From the NCBI RefSeq assembly GCF_017311415.1, contig NZ_JAEKIS010000002.1:1-64000 (forward strand): 64,000 bases of DNA. The letters run 5' to 3'. Position numbers and translations under genes: made by a program. The notes beneath the pieces are model-generated. The model made no database searches. It saw only the letters and a program-made list of their open reading frames with translations, and was not told the DNA's origin. Position 1 is the first letter of the stretch, and the number at the start of each line of letters is the position of its first letter. Below, piece after piece: positions 16,168 to 24,684 of this stretch. Origin of the DNA: Salipiger abyssi. GTDB taxonomy: Bacteria > Pseudomonadota > Alphaproteobacteria > Rhodobacterales > Rhodobacteraceae.

Positions 16168-18344
16168 GTGCGTCGGTACTCCTTGGCGCTGCCTGTGGTG
16201 CCAAAGCCTGTCAGCGCCACTGTCAGGCCGAAATCTGTGGACGGTTCTAGGTTGGTCGAGGAGGCCAGCTTGCGCATCACCGAAAAATCCACCTGAACGC
16301 ATTCATTGCGGTATTGCAGCCCCAGACCGGTGCGGTCAAGCCGCTGGTCGGCAAGGTCATAGCGCCACTCTGCCGAACCGGTCCAGTAGCGGTTGATCCG
16401 GTAGGAGCCGTCAAAGCCCCATTCCGCCTGGCCTTCGTCACGGTCTTCGTCGTCGTCCTGCACCATCATCACATAGGTGGCGCCGAGATCCATGCGCGCA
16501 TTGGCCCAGCTGGCGCGCGCCTCGGCCTTGCTGAACTCGGCGCTTTCGTCGAGCAGCCCGCGCGCCGAGATGCGCAGCCCCAGCGGGTTGGTGAAGCCGC
16601 CGGCGATCAGCCAGTCCGAAGCCTCGCCCTCAAGGCCCGAGGAGCGGCTGAAATCATCGTCCACCCGGTCGCGCCAGACCCGGCCGAGGGTCAGCGCGGC
16701 GGTCCAGCCCGCCGGCGCCTCGTGCAGCCAGCGCAGCCCGGCGGCGAGCAGCCGGCCGCGCTCGTGCCGGTCGTCGGCGGGGAAGCGCGACAGCGACAGC
16801 AGGTTGGCCTCGTCGAACTCGACCCGGGTGCTTTCGTCGTTGGGGATGTTCGGGCGGTCGCCGCCGACCCAGCCATATTGCAGCACCGGCTCCAGCAGGG
16901 TGCGCTCGCCATAGGCGCCGCGCCGGATCAGCGGCCAGCGCAGCTCCAGCGCCGCGCCGGGGGTGAGCTGCGAGGCTTCGCTGTCGGAGGCGGCATCGTC
17001 GCGCACCGCGTAGCGGTCGGCCCAGAGATAACCCGAGACACCGGCCCGGATGCCGCCCGCCAGCGTCCAGCGCCGCTGCCAGCTCGCCTCCGCCGAGAGC
17101 CGCGCCATGTCGCGCCCGTCGACGACGCTGTCGTCGTCATTGCTGTCGATATCGAGATCCGAGCGTCGGTAATGCGAATGCACCATCGCGCCGAGCCGCA
17201 GCTCGCCGCCCATGCGCGTGGGGAAGAACCGCCGCTCGTACATGGCGTTGATCATGGTGGAGGGCTGGGTGTCGTTCTCCTCGGCGGCGCGCAGCGTCTC
17301 GTAATAGAGCAGATCGCCCTGGATATATTCGTCCTTGCGGGCGCGGCTGACAGTCAGCCCGCTTTCGAGCCGTTCGCTGGGGCCGTAATCGTATTCGTTG
17401 AAATAGGCGTCGTCCGAGACGCTCTGGATATCGAATTCGAGCTTGAAATCGTCGCGCAGGTCGAAATCGCCTTCGATGAAGAGATAGCCGCGGGTGTCGT
17501 CGGGCCTGAGCGTGTCCTTGGTCACCGCGCCGTTCACCTCGATCGTGCCATTGGCGAAGGCGCGGCGATAACGTGCCTCCAGCGTGCGGGTTTCCGACGA
17601 GACATAGGGCGTCAGGGTGATGTCCTGATGATCGCCGAGAGGGATGAAATAGGGCACGCGCAACCCGGTGCCGAGCAGCGTCGTGCTGCGGATCGTCGGC
17701 GTCAGAAAGCCGCGCGCGCGCTTCAGCGACGGGTCGGGCAGGCGCATATGCGGCAGCCAGAAGATCGGCACATCGAGCAGGCGGAACTGCGCGCCCTCGA
17801 AATAGAGCTGGCGCTCCTCCTGATCGTGGATCACCCGGTTGGCGCGGATCTGCCAGAGCGGCACCTGGTTGCGGCCGCAGACCTGGCACGAGGTGACCGC
17901 GACGCGCGAAAGCTGGGTGTAGCGCCCCTCGACCCGCTGCGCCTCGACCGCCGCCAGTTGCAGCTGGTCGTCCATCACCATGCGGGCGCCCTTCAGCAGC
18001 CCGTTGCGCAGGCCTTCCTCCATCTCGGCGGCATCGGCGAGCAGCAGGTTGCCCGCCTCGTCGGTGATCCGGATCGGCCCCTCGATGGTCAGCGTGCCGT
18101 TCTTCTGGTCGAAGAGGATGTGCGTGGCGGTCATGCGCATGCCGTCATGCAGCGCCTCGACATTGCCGGAGGCGACGAGCCGCGTGCCGTCCTCGACAAA
18201 GACCGAATCCGCGATGAGCAGCGCGGGCTCGGTGCTTTCGTCCTGCGCATCGGCGGCGATGGTGGTGGTCTGTGCGAGCACCGGCAGCGGCGCCGAGAGC
18301 GCGAGCAGGGCGGCGAGGCAGAGCGGGCGGGCGAGGCGGATCAT
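16158..18344 (-). CDS. lptD: LPS-assembly outer-membrane protein LptD
   Basis: LptD forms the outer-membrane barrel that inserts lipopolysaccharide on the cell surface. The 728-residue product has a signal peptide ending SAPLPVLAQ, an OstA-like beta-jellyroll (SGNVEALHDGMRMTATHILFD) and a C-terminal barrel. Cysteines in SCQVCGRNQVPLW and near the C-terminus (RNECVQVDF, RRTCN) are positioned for the disulfides needed in LptD. It is encoded directly after lptG, linking the inner-membrane and outer-membrane ends of the Lpt bridge. Confidence 0.95.
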   Translation of the reverse strand: MIRLARPLCLAALLALSAPLPVLAQTTTIAADAQDESTEPALLIADSVFVEDGTRLVASGNVEALHDGMRMTATHILFDQKNGTLTIEGPIRITDEAGNLLLADAAEMEEGLRNGLLKGARMVMDDQLQLAAVEAQRVEGRYTQLSRVAVTSCQVCGRNQVPLWQIRANRVIHDQEERQLYFEGAQFRLLDVPIFWLPHMRLPDPSLKRARGFLTPTIRSTTLLGTGLRVPYFIPLGDHQDITLTPYVSSETRTLEARYRRAFANGTIEVNGAVTKDTLRPDDTRGYLFIEGDFDLRDDFKLEFDIQSVSDDAYFNEYDYGPSERLESGLTVSRARKDEYIQGDLLYYETLRAAEENDTQPSTMINAMYERRFFPTRMGGELRLGAMVHSHYRRSDLDIDSNDDDSVVDGRDMARLSAEASWQRRWTLAGGIRAGVSGYLWADRYAVRDDAASDSEASQLTPGAALELRWPLIRRGAYGERTLLEPVLQYGWVGGDRPNIPNDESTRVEFDEANLLSLSRFPADDRHERGRLLAAGLRWLHEAPAGWTAALTLGRVWRDRVDDDFSRSSGLEGEASDWLIAGGFTNPLGLRISARGLLDESAEFSKAEARASWANARMDLGATYVMMVQDDDEDRDEGQAEWGFDGSYRINRYWTGSAEWRYDLADQRLDRTGLGLQYRNECVQVDFSVMRKLASSTNLEPSTDFGLTVALTGFGTTGSAKEYRRTCN

Positions 18345-19438
18345 CAGCCGTCCTCCATCTGAAGGACGAGTCCCAGCGCCAGCAGCAGCGAGGCCACCGG
18401 CGGGATCCAGGCGGCGAGGATCGGCGGCAGCTGGCCGTTCTCACCCATGATCTGCGCGAAATTGCGCACGTAGTAGAGGCCGAAGCCAAGCAGCACGGCG
18501 GCCAGCACATGCAGGCCGGTGCGTCCCAGCCGCGCCGGGCGCATGGTAAAGCCCGCGGCGACGAGCACCATGGCGATCAGAAAGACGGGCCGCGCCAGCT
18601 CCATCTGGAACCAGACCACATGGCGGCGCGCGGAAAAGCCCGCCTGTTCCAGTCCGCCGATGAATGCCGGCAGATCCCAGATCGCGATGGCCGAGGGCTT
18701 GCCGAAACGGTCGCGGATGCCGTCCTGTGTCAGATCCGACTCGATGCGCAGCACGTCGTGGCGCTCGGCGGAGCTTTCGGGGTTGAGCCCGGCGGCGAGC
18801 GGCCAGGCCTTGGCGTCGCGCAGCACCCAGGCGCCATCCTCCAGCGCCGCCTCGGCGGCCTGAATGCGACGCACCGGCCCGCCATCGGGGGCATAGGCGA
18901 GAAAGCTCACGTCATAGAGCACCGTCGCATCGGGATTGGCCCGGTCGGCGCGGATCACCGTCTGACCGCGCTCACCGCCCTGACGCAGCCAAAGCCCTTC
19001 CTTGCCGATGGAGATCACCGAGGCGCCGTCGCTCTCGTAGCTTTCGGTCAGGTCGCTGGCGCGTTTCGAGGTGGCGGCAACGAGCGGGTTGAGCATCGCC
19101 ACGGTGATGCCGCTGATCACCAGCGCCACCAGCACCGGCCCCAGCAGCGCGGTGAGTCCGGCACGCCCGGCGGCGCGCACCACCACCAGCTCGGAGCTGC
19201 GCGCCAGCATCAGAAACAGCGCCGCGGTGGCGAGGATCATCACCAGCGGCAGGATCTCGTAGAGCCCCTCGGGCAGTTTCAGCAGCGTCACCTGCACCAC
19301 CTGGCCAAAGCTCACGTCGCTGTCGAACTTGCGCAACTGCTCGACCAGATCGACGAGGCCGAGGAACAGCGCGAAGATGCCGAGGATCGACATGAACATC
19401 CAGAAGAAGCGCCGGGCGAAATAGCGGTGCAGGATCAT
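18344..19438 (-). CDS. lptG: LPS export ABC permease LptG
   Basis: LptG pairs with LptF in the LptB2FG transporter that extracts LPS from the inner membrane. The 364-residue protein begins MILHRYFARRFFWMF and has three N-terminal helices, a large periplasmic beta-jellyroll (about residues 130-270) and three C-terminal helices. The coupling helix region LARSSELVVVRAAGRAG is typical of the family. It overlaps lptF by four bases and abuts lptD. Confidence 0.95.
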   Translation of the reverse strand: MILHRYFARRFFWMFMSILGIFALFLGLVDLVEQLRKFDSDVSFGQVVQVTLLKLPEGLYEILPLVMILATAALFLMLARSSELVVVRAAGRAGLTALLGPVLVALVISGITVAMLNPLVAATSKRASDLTESYESDGASVISIGKEGLWLRQGGERGQTVIRADRANPDATVLYDVSFLAYAPDGGPVRRIQAAEAALEDGAWVLRDAKAWPLAAGLNPESSAERHDVLRIESDLTQDGIRDRFGKPSAIAIWDLPAFIGGLEQAGFSARRHVVWFQMELARPVFLIAMVLVAAGFTMRPARLGRTGLHVLAAVLLGFGLYYVRNFAQIMGENGQLPPILAAWIPPVASLLLALGLVLQMEDG

Positions 19439-20571
19439 GCGGGCGCCGCCTCCGTCTCGGGGGCGGGCTTGCCGGGGCGGAAGGGCCGCGAGGCGCGCCA
19501 GAGCAGCACGCCGGCGATGCCGGTGCCGATGACGCTCGGCAGGTAGATCAGCGGCCAGAGCGCCGCATTGGCGCGCACCGGATCGCTCACCGCGCTTTCC
19601 ACCAGTTTCACCAGCACCAGCAGAAAGATCGCGCCGACGATCTGGCGGGTGATGCCGAAGCGCGAGAAGGTGCCGGTCATCAGCGCTGCATAGCCGATCA
19701 GCGCCGCCACCACGCAGAGCAGCGGCTGCTCGAAGCGCATATGCGCCTCCTCCAGCACCTCGCCGATGCTGTCATTGACCTCTGCGGCCACGGCATTCGT
19801 CTCGGTCAGCAGCTCCCAGGTGGAGATCTGACGGGTGCGCCGCCCGGGCTGGTTGCCGGCGGAGACCAGCTCGCTGATATCGTAGGTGAGATCGGTGAAA
19901 TTGGTGGTCGAGAGCGTCTCTTCGGCGCGCAGGAAGGTCTGTGCGATGCCCGATTTCATCGCCAGCTTCGGCCCGGAATCGTCGCGCAGGATATAGGCGG
20001 TCTCTGCCGTGTAGGTCATCGAGCGCCGGGAATCGCGGCGGTCGGACAGGTAGACGTCCTTCAGCTCGCCTTCGGGGGTGATGTCGCGGATATAGAAGGT
20101 CACGCCACGGGTCGGGTGCAGAAAGGTGCCCTCATGCAGCAGCCTCGCCGAGACCGAGCCGGAGATCTGCGACTCGCGCAGGCGCAGCTGGGCGATGGAG
20201 GCGGGCACCAGAAGGTGGCTGAGAATCGCCATCATCGCACCGATCACCAGCCCGAACACCAGCACCGGGCGCGCGATGCGCCAGGGCGAGTAGCCCATGG
20301 TCTTGATCACCGTCAGCTCGGATTCGTTCGACATGCGGTTGGTGACATAGACCGCCGCGCCAAAGGCCGCGATGGGCAGCACGATGGCGATGACGCCCGG
20401 CAGGCTCAACAGCGTGAATTCGAGAAAGATGCCCGCGGTATGGCCATCGGCGATCAGCTCGTCGAACAGGCTCACCGACCGGTTGACCCAATAGACCATC
20501 ACCAGCACAAGGGCAAAAAACCCAAAGACCACCATGAGTTGCGACAGCACATATCTGTCGAATCTCTGCAC
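19435..20571 (-). CDS. lptF: LPS export ABC permease LptF
   Basis: LptF is the partner permease of LptG. With GTG at 20571 as start the 378-residue protein begins MQRFDRYVLSQLMVVFGFFA, the usual LptF N-terminus, and GGGGGGAA stands upstream. The longer open reading would add 26 unlikely residues. It has the six-helix layout with a periplasmic domain and the cytosolic motif NRMSNESELTVIKTMGYSP. As the first gene of the leftward envelope operon, it shares a 127-base divergent promoter region with pepA. Confidence 0.93.
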   Translation of the reverse strand: MQRFDRYVLSQLMVVFGFFALVLVMVYWVNRSVSLFDELIADGHTAGIFLEFTLLSLPGVIAIVLPIAAFGAAVYVTNRMSNESELTVIKTMGYSPWRIARPVLVFGLVIGAMMAILSHLLVPASIAQLRLRESQISGSVSARLLHEGTFLHPTRGVTFYIRDITPEGELKDVYLSDRRDSRRSMTYTAETAYILRDDSGPKLAMKSGIAQTFLRAEETLSTTNFTDLTYDISELVSAGNQPGRRTRQISTWELLTETNAVAAEVNDSIGEVLEEAHMRFEQPLLCVVAALIGYAALMTGTFSRFGITRQIVGAIFLLVLVKLVESAVSDPVRANAALWPLIYLPSVIGTGIAGVLLWRASRPFRPGKPAPETEAAPA

Positions 20572-20698
20572 GCCCGCGTTCCCCCCAGAACCTGTGTTTC
20601 GGCCGACCCTAGACGATCGGTGTTTGGGGGAAAAGGTGCCTCTGGTCAATGCTGCCGCGCGGCTCTACCACTTGGGTCAGGAAACACGGGAGACCACG

Positions 20699-22171
20699 AT
20701 GACCGACCTGCGCAAGATCAGCTTTGCCGAAACCGACCTGGACGCCCTGAAAGACGCGGTGGGGCGCATCGCCGTCTTTGTGAACGGCGAAGGCCAGCTT
20801 GGGCGCGGGGCACGGCGGCTGAACCGGCTGACCAAAGGGGCGGTCGCGCGCGCGGTCGAGGGCGAGGGCTGGGAAAAGCGCGCCGAGGGGGATGTGCTGA
20901 GCCTTGCCTTTCCGGCGGGCATGGCCGCCGATGCGATTGATATCGTCAAGCTGGAGCGCCGCCCGGATGTGGCCGATGCGCGCAAGGCGGGCGGGGCCAT
21001 CGCCAAGGCGGCGGGCAGCAGTGCCGTGACGGTGCTCGGCGACACCCAGATGCGTCTTGCCGAGACGGTGATGGGCCTCGCGCTGCGCGGCTATAGCTTC
21101 ACCGACCACAAGAGCGAAAAGGGCACGCCGCTGGCCCCCGCGCTGGTCTATTGCAGCAAGCCCGAGACGGTGGAGGCCGAAGCCGCCGCCGCGCTCGCCG
21201 TGGCCGAGGGCGTGTTCTTCACCCGCGATCTGGTCAACGAGCCCGCCAATGTGCTGACCACCACCGAATTCGCCACGCGGCTGGAGGCACTGCGCGATCT
21301 CGGTGTCGAGGTCGAGGTGCTGGAGGAGGACAGGCTCGCCGAGCTCGGCATGGGCGCGCTGCTCTGCGTCGGGCAGGGCTCTGCCGCGCCGTCGAAAGTG
21401 GTGGTGATGCGCTGGAAAGGCGCCGAGGCCGCGCCGCTGGCGCTGGTCGGCAAGGGCGTGGTCTTTGACACCGGCGGCATCTCGCTGAAGCCGGCGGCGG
21501 GCATGGAGGACATGACCATGGACATGGGCGGCGCCGGCGTCGTCTCCGGCGTGATGAAGGCGCTGGCGCTGCGCAAGGCGCCGGCCCATGTGGTGGGGCT
21601 CGTCGGGCTGGTCGAGAACATGCCGTCGGGCGAGGCGGTGCGCCCGGGCGATGTGGTGACCTCGATGAAGGGCGACACGATCGAGGTGGTCAACACCGAT
21701 GCCGAGGGCCGGCTCGTGCTGTGTGACGTGATGTGGTACGCGCAGGAGCATATCAAGCCCGCGGCGATGGTCGATCTCGCCACGCTCACCGGCGCCTGCA
21801 TCGTGGCGCTGGGGCATGAGAACGCCGCCGTCTATTCCAATGACGAACCCTTCGCCGGTGCCTTCCTGAAATCCGCAGGGACAGAGGGCGAGGGCGCCTG
21901 GCGCATGCCGATGGGCAAGGCCTATGACGACATGCTGAAATCGCCGGTGGCGGATATGAAGAACATTGGCGGCCGCCCGGCGGGCTCGATCACCGCCGCG
22001 CAGTTCTTGGGCCGTTTCGTGAAGCCGGACGTGCCGTGGATCCATCTCGACATCGCCGGCGTCGCGCATGTGAAGAGCGACGGCGCGCTGGCGCCCAGGG
22101 GCGCGACCGGCTGGGGCGTGATGGCGCTCGACCGGCTGGTGCGCGACCGCTTCGAGACGAAAGAGGGCTGA
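20699..22171 (+). CDS. pepA: Leucyl (cytosol) aminopeptidase
   Basis: This M17 aminopeptidase removes N-terminal residues from peptides with two bound metals. The 490-residue protein has VGKGVVFDTGGISLKP (metal-binding lysine and aspartate), the family signature NTDAEGRLVL and the GPAGSI-like loop near GGRPAGSITAAQFL. The start at 20699 follows GGGAGACC and gives the family-length protein. VOC-family and holC genes follow with very short spacing. Confidence 0.95.
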   Translation: MTDLRKISFAETDLDALKDAVGRIAVFVNGEGQLGRGARRLNRLTKGAVARAVEGEGWEKRAEGDVLSLAFPAGMAADAIDIVKLERRPDVADARKAGGAIAKAAGSSAVTVLGDTQMRLAETVMGLALRGYSFTDHKSEKGTPLAPALVYCSKPETVEAEAAAALAVAEGVFFTRDLVNEPANVLTTTEFATRLEALRDLGVEVEVLEEDRLAELGMGALLCVGQGSAAPSKVVVMRWKGAEAAPLALVGKGVVFDTGGISLKPAAGMEDMTMDMGGAGVVSGVMKALALRKAPAHVVGLVGLVENMPSGEAVRPGDVVTSMKGDTIEVVNTDAEGRLVLCDVMWYAQEHIKPAAMVDLATLTGACIVALGHENAAVYSNDEPFAGAFLKSAGTEGEGAWRMPMGKAYDDMLKSPVADMKNIGGRPAGSITAAQFLGRFVKPDVPWIHLDIAGVAHVKSDGALAPRGATGWGVMALDRLVRDRFETKEG

Positions 22172-22173
22172 GC

Positions 22174-22581
22174 ATGATCGTTCCCGCCACGCGCTATCGG
22201 GATTGCGACGCGGCGCTCGACTTTCTCACCGGCGCCCTGGGCTTTGCCGAGCATGCGGTCTATCGCGATGCCGACGGGAAGATCCTGCATGTGGAGCTGT
22301 CGCAGGGCGGCGGGTATTTCATGTTCGGCCCCGAGCATCGCGACAGCCCGTTCGGGCGGCACATGCGCAGCCCCGCCGAGGCGGGGGGCGAGACCACCTC
22401 GGTCTATGTCTGTGTGACCAATGTGGCGGGGCATTTCGCCCGCGCCGTGGCCGCCGGGGCCGAGATCCTGATGCCGCTGGAAGAGCAGCCCTATGGCGGG
22501 CAGAGCTATTCGGTGCGCGATCCGGAGGGGCATCTTTTCACCTTCGGCGAATACCACCCCGAAGGCGACCACGGAGGCTGA
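22174..22581 (+). CDS. VOC (glyoxalase/bleomycin-resistance fold) protein
   Basis: The 135-residue protein has the paired beta-alpha-beta-beta-beta layout of the VOC superfamily, with the C-terminal signature YSVRDPEGHLFTFGEY. It starts two bases after the pepA stop. The opening MIVPATRYRDCDAALDFLTG resembles PhnB/YdcJ-type members that are often annotated as glyoxalases. Metal ligands and substrate cannot be fixed from sequence. Confidence 0.85.
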   Translation: MIVPATRYRDCDAALDFLTGALGFAEHAVYRDADGKILHVELSQGGGYFMFGPEHRDSPFGRHMRSPAEAGGETTSVYVCVTNVAGHFARAVAAGAEILMPLEEQPYGGQSYSVRDPEGHLFTFGEYHPEGDHGG

Positions 22582-22584
22582 GCG

Positions 22585-23043
22585 ATGGGCGCCGCCTATT
22601 TCTACCACCTGACCCAGCGCCCGCTGGAGGCGACCCTGCCGGTGCTGCTGGAGAAATCGCTGGCCGCCGGCTGGCGCGTGGCGGTGCGCGGCACCGATCC
22701 GGCGCGCATGGACTGGCTCGACCAGCGGCTCTGGCTGGGGCCGGAGGAGGGCTTCCTGCCGCACGGGCTCGCCGGCGGCAAACACGACGCGCTCCAGCCG
22801 GTGCTGCTGACCGTGCAGACCGCCATGCCCAACGACGCTGCCTGCCTGATGGCGGTGGACGGTGCCGAGGTCGCGCCCGACGAGGTGAGCCGGCTGGACC
22901 GGGTCTGCATCCTCTTCGACGGGCATGACGCCATGGCGGTGGAGGCGGCGCGCGGCCAGTGGCGCGCGCTGACCGGCGCGGGCTGCAAGGCGCAGTACTG
23001 GTCCGAGGAAAGCGGGCGCTGGGAGAAGAAGGCCGAGGCCTGA
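22585..23043 (+). CDS. holC: DNA polymerase III chi subunit
   Basis: HolC links the clamp-loader complex to single-strand binding protein. The 152-residue protein begins MGAAYFYHLTQRPLEATLPV and shows the chi pattern DWLDQRLWLGPEEGFLPHG and DGHDAMAVEAARGQWRA. The pepA-holC linkage is widely conserved in proteobacteria. It starts three bases behind the VOC gene. Confidence 0.94.
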   Translation: MGAAYFYHLTQRPLEATLPVLLEKSLAAGWRVAVRGTDPARMDWLDQRLWLGPEEGFLPHGLAGGKHDALQPVLLTVQTAMPNDAACLMAVDGAEVAPDEVSRLDRVCILFDGHDAMAVEAARGQWRALTGAGCKAQYWSEESGRWEKKAEA

Positions 23044-23217
23044 GCGTCGCGATATCGCCCGTAGATTGAGCGCGCGGCGGCGACAATCGCCCGAAAATGC
23101 GCGGATTTTCGCCGAAGCCTGTAACATCCTCTTTGCAAAACGTGTGAGATCGTCAAAGACTTTTGACCATCCCCGGGGACAGCGGGGTCGGGCAGAACGA
23201 TACGAGACGAGGGACGA

Positions 23218-23769
23218 ATGAGCGTGACCGGTGCGCGTAAAGCGCGGCTAGGCCTGCCGCTACTCTGTGCAATACTCCTGACAACCGCCGCGTGTTCGAC
23301 CAAGGGTCCGGACATCGCCTATTCCTCGGACGGGATCGATCTCGACCGCCGGGCGATGGCGCTTCGCGAGGTGGATATCCTGCAATCGAAGGGCCAGCGC
23401 GTCTGGTGCGTGCCCTTCGCGCGCAATGCCAGCGGCATTCAGATCCGCGGCAATGCCGAGACCTGGTGGGGCAAGGCGAGCGGGCTCTACGACCGTGGCG
23501 CCAAGCCGGTGGTGGGCGCGGTGATGGCCTTCGCCTCGACGCGCGGCATGCCGATGGGCCATGTGGCGGTGGTCTCGGATGTGGTCTCCGAGCGCGAGAT
23601 CCGCGTCGACCACGCCAACTGGACCCGCAACGAGGTCTCGCTGGGCATGTCGATCAAGGACGTCTCGGCGCGGAACGACTGGTCGGCGGTACGGGTGGAA
23701 AGCAACCCCGGCACCTATGGCCAGACCTATCCGATCAGCGGCTTCATCTACCCCTCGCGGATGCAGTGA
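23218..23769 (+). CDS. CHAP-domain lipoprotein, putative peptidoglycan amidase
   Basis: The 183-residue protein carries a lipoprotein signal with lipobox TTAAC (Cys26). The CHAP-type domain has a candidate catalytic cysteine in RVWCVPFAR (Cys64) and histidine in MGHVAVVSDV (His115). CHAP amidases or endopeptidases cut peptidoglycan cross-bridges or stem peptides. It would be an outer-membrane-anchored cell-wall hydrolase. It has its own upstream region (23044-23217), in which I see no strong promoter. Confidence 0.83.
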   Translation: MSVTGARKARLGLPLLCAILLTTAACSTKGPDIAYSSDGIDLDRRAMALREVDILQSKGQRVWCVPFARNASGIQIRGNAETWWGKASGLYDRGAKPVVGAVMAFASTRGMPMGHVAVVSDVVSEREIRVDHANWTRNEVSLGMSIKDVSARNDWSAVRVESNPGTYGQTYPISGFIYPSRMQ

Positions 23770-23782
23770 GCTTTGTCGCAGC

Positions 23783-23808
23783 GGTGGGCAGAATTGCCCA
23801 CCCTACGG
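23783..23808. repeat. GGTGGGCA palindromic repeat, copy 1
   Basis: A short palindrome, GGTGGGCA(GAAT)TGCCCACC, is followed by CTACGG. It is one of five such copies in the window (others at 32434, 32688 inverted, 48670 and 48781). This copy follows the CHAP lipoprotein gene by 13 bases. Confidence 0.7.
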
Positions 23809-23866
23809 TTCATCGCTGGAGGTCCGGAGCGTCGGTGCAGTCACATTTTTCGCGACCACGATGCCG

Positions 23867-24238
23867 CTAATCTGCCGATATGCGTTCGGCGATTGCGAAG
23901 TATGACATACGTATTTCTAACGGAAGTGCCGTATTGAACATATCGTATTGCTGTACCGCCTGCGCTGTCTGATCCAGCTTGATTTCTTTGAGCGTGAAGC
24001 AATCCAAATAGGTACTTGCCTGAATGAAATCGGCAGCGTTTTTCCTGGTCGGGCGATCACTGAATTTTCTCAGACTTGTAAGATAGGCGTCCGATGCGCT
24101 GAACCATGCGAGCGTATTTCGCTGCTCGTCAGTGAGATTTGCGGCGCTCGCCTCGGAAAGATCGCTTTGAATCCTGTTCTGGCAAAACCGGTTTGACGGA
24201 GGGCTCATATTGTCGGGCGCAATCACAGGACATGTCAT
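23867..24238 (-). CDS. Hypothetical protein with unusual base composition
   Basis: I do not recognise this gene. From the ATG at 24238 it encodes 123 residues beginning MTCPVIAPDNMSPPSNRFCQ, rich in polar residues, with no membrane helix. Its codons are much richer in A and T than any neighbour (CATATCGTATTG-type stretches), suggesting recent acquisition or a decaying gene. A longer reading from 24286 exists, but it would run through the hairpin at 24248-24274. It might be a real orphan or an inactive remnant. Confidence 0.45.
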   Translation of the reverse strand: MTCPVIAPDNMSPPSNRFCQNRIQSDLSEASAANLTDEQRNTLAWFSASDAYLTSLRKFSDRPTRKNAADFIQASTYLDCFTLKEIKLDQTAQAVQQYDMFNTALPLEIRMSYFAIAERISAD

Positions 24239-24247
24239 CTTCGTGAT

Positions 24248-24274
24248 AGGGCGCGCCGCTTGGGCAAGCGCGCC
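24248..24274 (-). terminator. Hairpin behind the DUF427 gene
   Basis: GGGCGC...GCTT and AAGC...GCGCCC pair (10 bp with a 3-base bulge) directly after the stop codon at 24283. It lacks a strong T-run but is well placed for the leftward gene. Confidence 0.5.
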
Positions 24275-24282
24275 CCTGATCG

Positions 24283-24627
24283 TCACACCTGTTCGACAGC
24301 GACCCCGTCCTGAACCTGAAAGGCCAGATAGCCGGCGAGTTCCGTCGCCTCGTCCTTCGGCGCCTCATAGGACCAGACGGCGTTTTCGTAGCTGCGGCTC
24401 TTGGAGGCGATGTTGAAATAGGTCGCCTCGCCCATCCACTGGTTCACCGTGCGGTAGTCGGTGGGCTCCAGAAAGGCCATGGCGATGTCGTCGCGCGGGA
24501 AATAGATGACGCCGGGCATATCGCCCTCGGTCAACTCCAGTGCGCGGCTGCTTTCTCCCAGAACCGCGCCACCGGCACGGATCACCCAAGTGCCCGCCGC
24601 CGGGCGGATTGCGATATGTCTCAGCAT
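24283..24627 (-). CDS. DUF427 domain protein
   Basis: This is a 114-residue single-domain protein of the DUF427 family, with the signature NQWMGEATYFNI and a central PGVIYFPRDDIAMAFLE. The fold is a small beta-barrel with a conserved pocket; biochemical function is unknown. It is followed by a hairpin and separated by 57 bases from the upstream peptidase gene. Confidence 0.88.
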   Translation of the reverse strand: MLRHIAIRPAAGTWVIRAGGAVLGESSRALELTEGDMPGVIYFPRDDIAMAFLEPTDYRTVNQWMGEATYFNIASKSRSYENAVWSYEAPKDEATELAGYLAFQVQDGVAVEQV

Positions 24628-24684
24628 CTGTTTCTCCCCGTATGATCGCGGATCATATACCAGCCGCTTTGCGACACTCCTGTG

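Noticed and set aside
14743-16296. 517-codon plus-strand frame over surA
   Set aside because: Shadow of surA, with composition typical of antisense translation.
24129-24368. Cys-rich frame overlapping the orphan gene and the DUF427 gene
   Set aside because: It overlaps the convincing DUF427 coding sequence in another frame and starts with an Arg-rich shadow sequence.
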